A stretch of 45,959 nt of DNA from Euprymna scolopes (taxonomy: Eukaryota; Mollusca; Cephalopoda; Sepiida; Sepiolidae): assembly GCA_024364805.1 (NCBI GenBank), contig CM044508.1, positions 100,669,872 to 100,715,830 on the forward strand, read 5' to 3'. The notes below the pieces were generated by a model, which was not told where the DNA came from, did not search any database, and worked only from the letters and a program-made list of their open reading frames with translations. Within the stretch, counting starts at the first letter, position 1. Every line of letters begins with the position of its first letter. Below, piece after piece: positions 44,591 to 45,959 of this stretch. The position numbers and the translations under genes were made by a program.

Positions 44591-44784
44591 GAATTTTTAA
44601 AACTGTTTTCTTTGCTCTTCTGAATTTGTAGAACCTTATCTATTTTATTACAGAAATTGTTTATTGTAATATTATATATATATATCTATATATCTAAATA
44701 TATATCGCATTTCTCCATCTAATTCGTTCCCAAATTCCCGCCTCTATCTAAAAACACGCTGTGCGGCATACAAATATATGTTCG

Positions 44785-45959
44785 TGATGTTGATAAGCGT
44801 ATCAAAAACCTTGATTTTTGTAAAGCAACTAGCCCTGATTTTATTCCAATTAGAGTGCTGAAAAAGCTTCAACCAGAACTAGCTCCCATATTTATAAAGC
44901 TGTTTAAGCTATTCTTAAGGAGAATTGATTCCCGACACACTGGAAAACCTCATTAGTATGACCGTATTTAAGAATTCAGGTGACCGGTCATCTTTTTAGT
45001 ACAGACCAATAAGTCTTCCGTATGCCATGTGTAAGTTGTTTGAATCTGTATTAAATAGAAAAGTTGTTAATCACCTCAACAATAATAATCTCTTTAGCGA
45101 CATGCAATATGGTTTACGTTCTGCTAGATCTGCATCGTATTTGCTAACGGTTATATCCAATAGGATTAGCTAATCTCTCTACGAAGATTTTCTTTTATAA
45201 GGCAATATCTCTTGACATATCAATAGCCTTTGATATGGTATGGTATCGCCGTCTAGAATCAATTGAAATACATGGCTCTCTTGTGAAAGCTCCATGGTTT
45301 GACAAACTTCTGAGTTTGACCTTACTCTTGATCTGAAATGGAACACGTATGTAAAATATTTTGCCACGGTCGATTGACAAATGGTGGGCTTATTCTACCA
45401 CTCCAGTAGATATTTCACAACTGATTCAATTCTCAACCTGAATAAAAGCCGAATACGTCCAAAGAGTGCCACATCTGGACAGATGCTACGAGGAAGTATT
45501 ATCCTGCCTTGACAGAGTCAGAGTTCAAAATAGACTTCGTAGCCTAGTGGGCGTGCCTTTTTCTCTTCTTACAACTTCTGACAGAACAGACGTTGTGAGC
45601 CTATCTCTGCGTTCGCCGTTCAAACTTTTACGAAAAACACTCGTCTAACTGAAACCATTGTCAATAATTCTCCCACATTTTATCTGTGCCTAAACCTAAA
45701 CGTAGATTCCATGAACAAATCTTCTCATTTAGAACTGCACATCTTTCTTCCGTTTGCCTGCTTTCCAGCTGACTACAATATGCTTGTTTTCACGTCAAAC
45801 ATAAAAAGGTTCTGGATGAGTCATCCCCTTAAGTAATCCAATTTACTAAATTTCCACGACCAACGATTACTACAGTATTGTCCTATTAACTCCTATATAC
45901 TCATTAAGTTTTTTTTCTGCGAGTGGCCACCAGGCCTTGATAAGTGGTGACTCCTTTGT
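44785..45959 (+). mobile_element. LINE-B copy: RT remnants to 3' UTR, reaching window end
   Basis: Frames give LDFCKATSPDFIPIRVLKKL and QPELAPIFIKLFKLFL (44808-44920), MTVFKNSGD, FSDMQYGLRS and ISLDISIAFDMVW near 45210, then traces of the thumb and C-terminus. The FADD box region is not seen, so a piece between about 45330 and 45420 seems deleted. The 3' UTR from about 45660 matches the minus-strand tails at 7646-8250 and 8605-8830 and ends gataagtggtgactcc about 5 bp before the window end. It is related to jockey-superfamily LINEs and distinct from LINE-A at the 3' end. Many stops and frameshifts are present. Confidence 0.75.

Overview
This is an AT-rich, repeat-dense stretch of an animal nuclear genome with no host protein-coding gene that I can recognise. 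It contains long (TA)n, (CA)n, (GA)n, (TAA)n and (GATA)n microsatellites, decayed LINE reverse transcriptases, Tc1/mariner and hAT fossils, Helitron helicase remains and many short Helitron-like elements. This mixture fits a mollusc, most likely a coleoid cephalopod such as an octopus. That assignment is inferred from repeat style and recalled LINE C-termini, not from a host gene. The window is best read as intergenic or long-intron DNA.

Layout. 0-4.3 kb: an inverted-repeat element with a 5S rRNA-like fragment, a decayed ZBED/GTF2IRD2-type hAT transposase, and a SINE-like retroposon with a 12-bp target-site duplication. 5-9 kb: ends of Helitron-like elements, a possible solo LTR, and two minus-strand LINE-B tails. 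9.2-11.1 kb: a Helitron helicase fossil split by a 5'-truncated LINE-A, then a LINE-C reverse transcriptase scrap. 11.9-12.6, 23.5-24.3 and 43.0-43.8 kb: three copies of one Helitron-like family (F2), each with an internal tRNA-Cys-like module. 17.2-18.2 kb: two F3 copies head to tail. 20.6-25.4 kb: inverted repeats and a LINE-D endonuclease-domain scrap. 26.5-28.1 kb: a complete-length but dead Tc1-like transposon with Sleeping Beauty-style IR/DR ends. 28.5-30.7 kb: a mariner apparently split by a LINE-A insertion. 35.6-36.4 and 38.0-38.6 kb: pearl-like F1 elements with internal tandem repeats, a microsatellite and two 3' ends in series. 37.4-37.7 kb: the second SINE copy, with an 11-bp duplication. 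40.5-40.7 kb: a near-perfect 60-bp-arm palindrome. 41.2-46 kb: a mariner helix-turn-helix scrap, a LINE-A RT, a Ty3/Gypsy fossil and a LINE-B copy.

No genes here act together in a pathway. The main interest lies in the mobile elements. These are (a) Helitron-like non-autonomous elements that repeatedly carry tRNA-like sequence, sit in tandem, or have serial 3' termini; (b) a SINE-like family with two flanked copies and a stem-rich head that I cannot tie to a tRNA; and (c) several long inverted repeats that would fold into double-stranded RNA if transcribed.

Family labels F1-F4 and LINE-A to LINE-D are local to this answer. Identities and boundaries were judged by eye.
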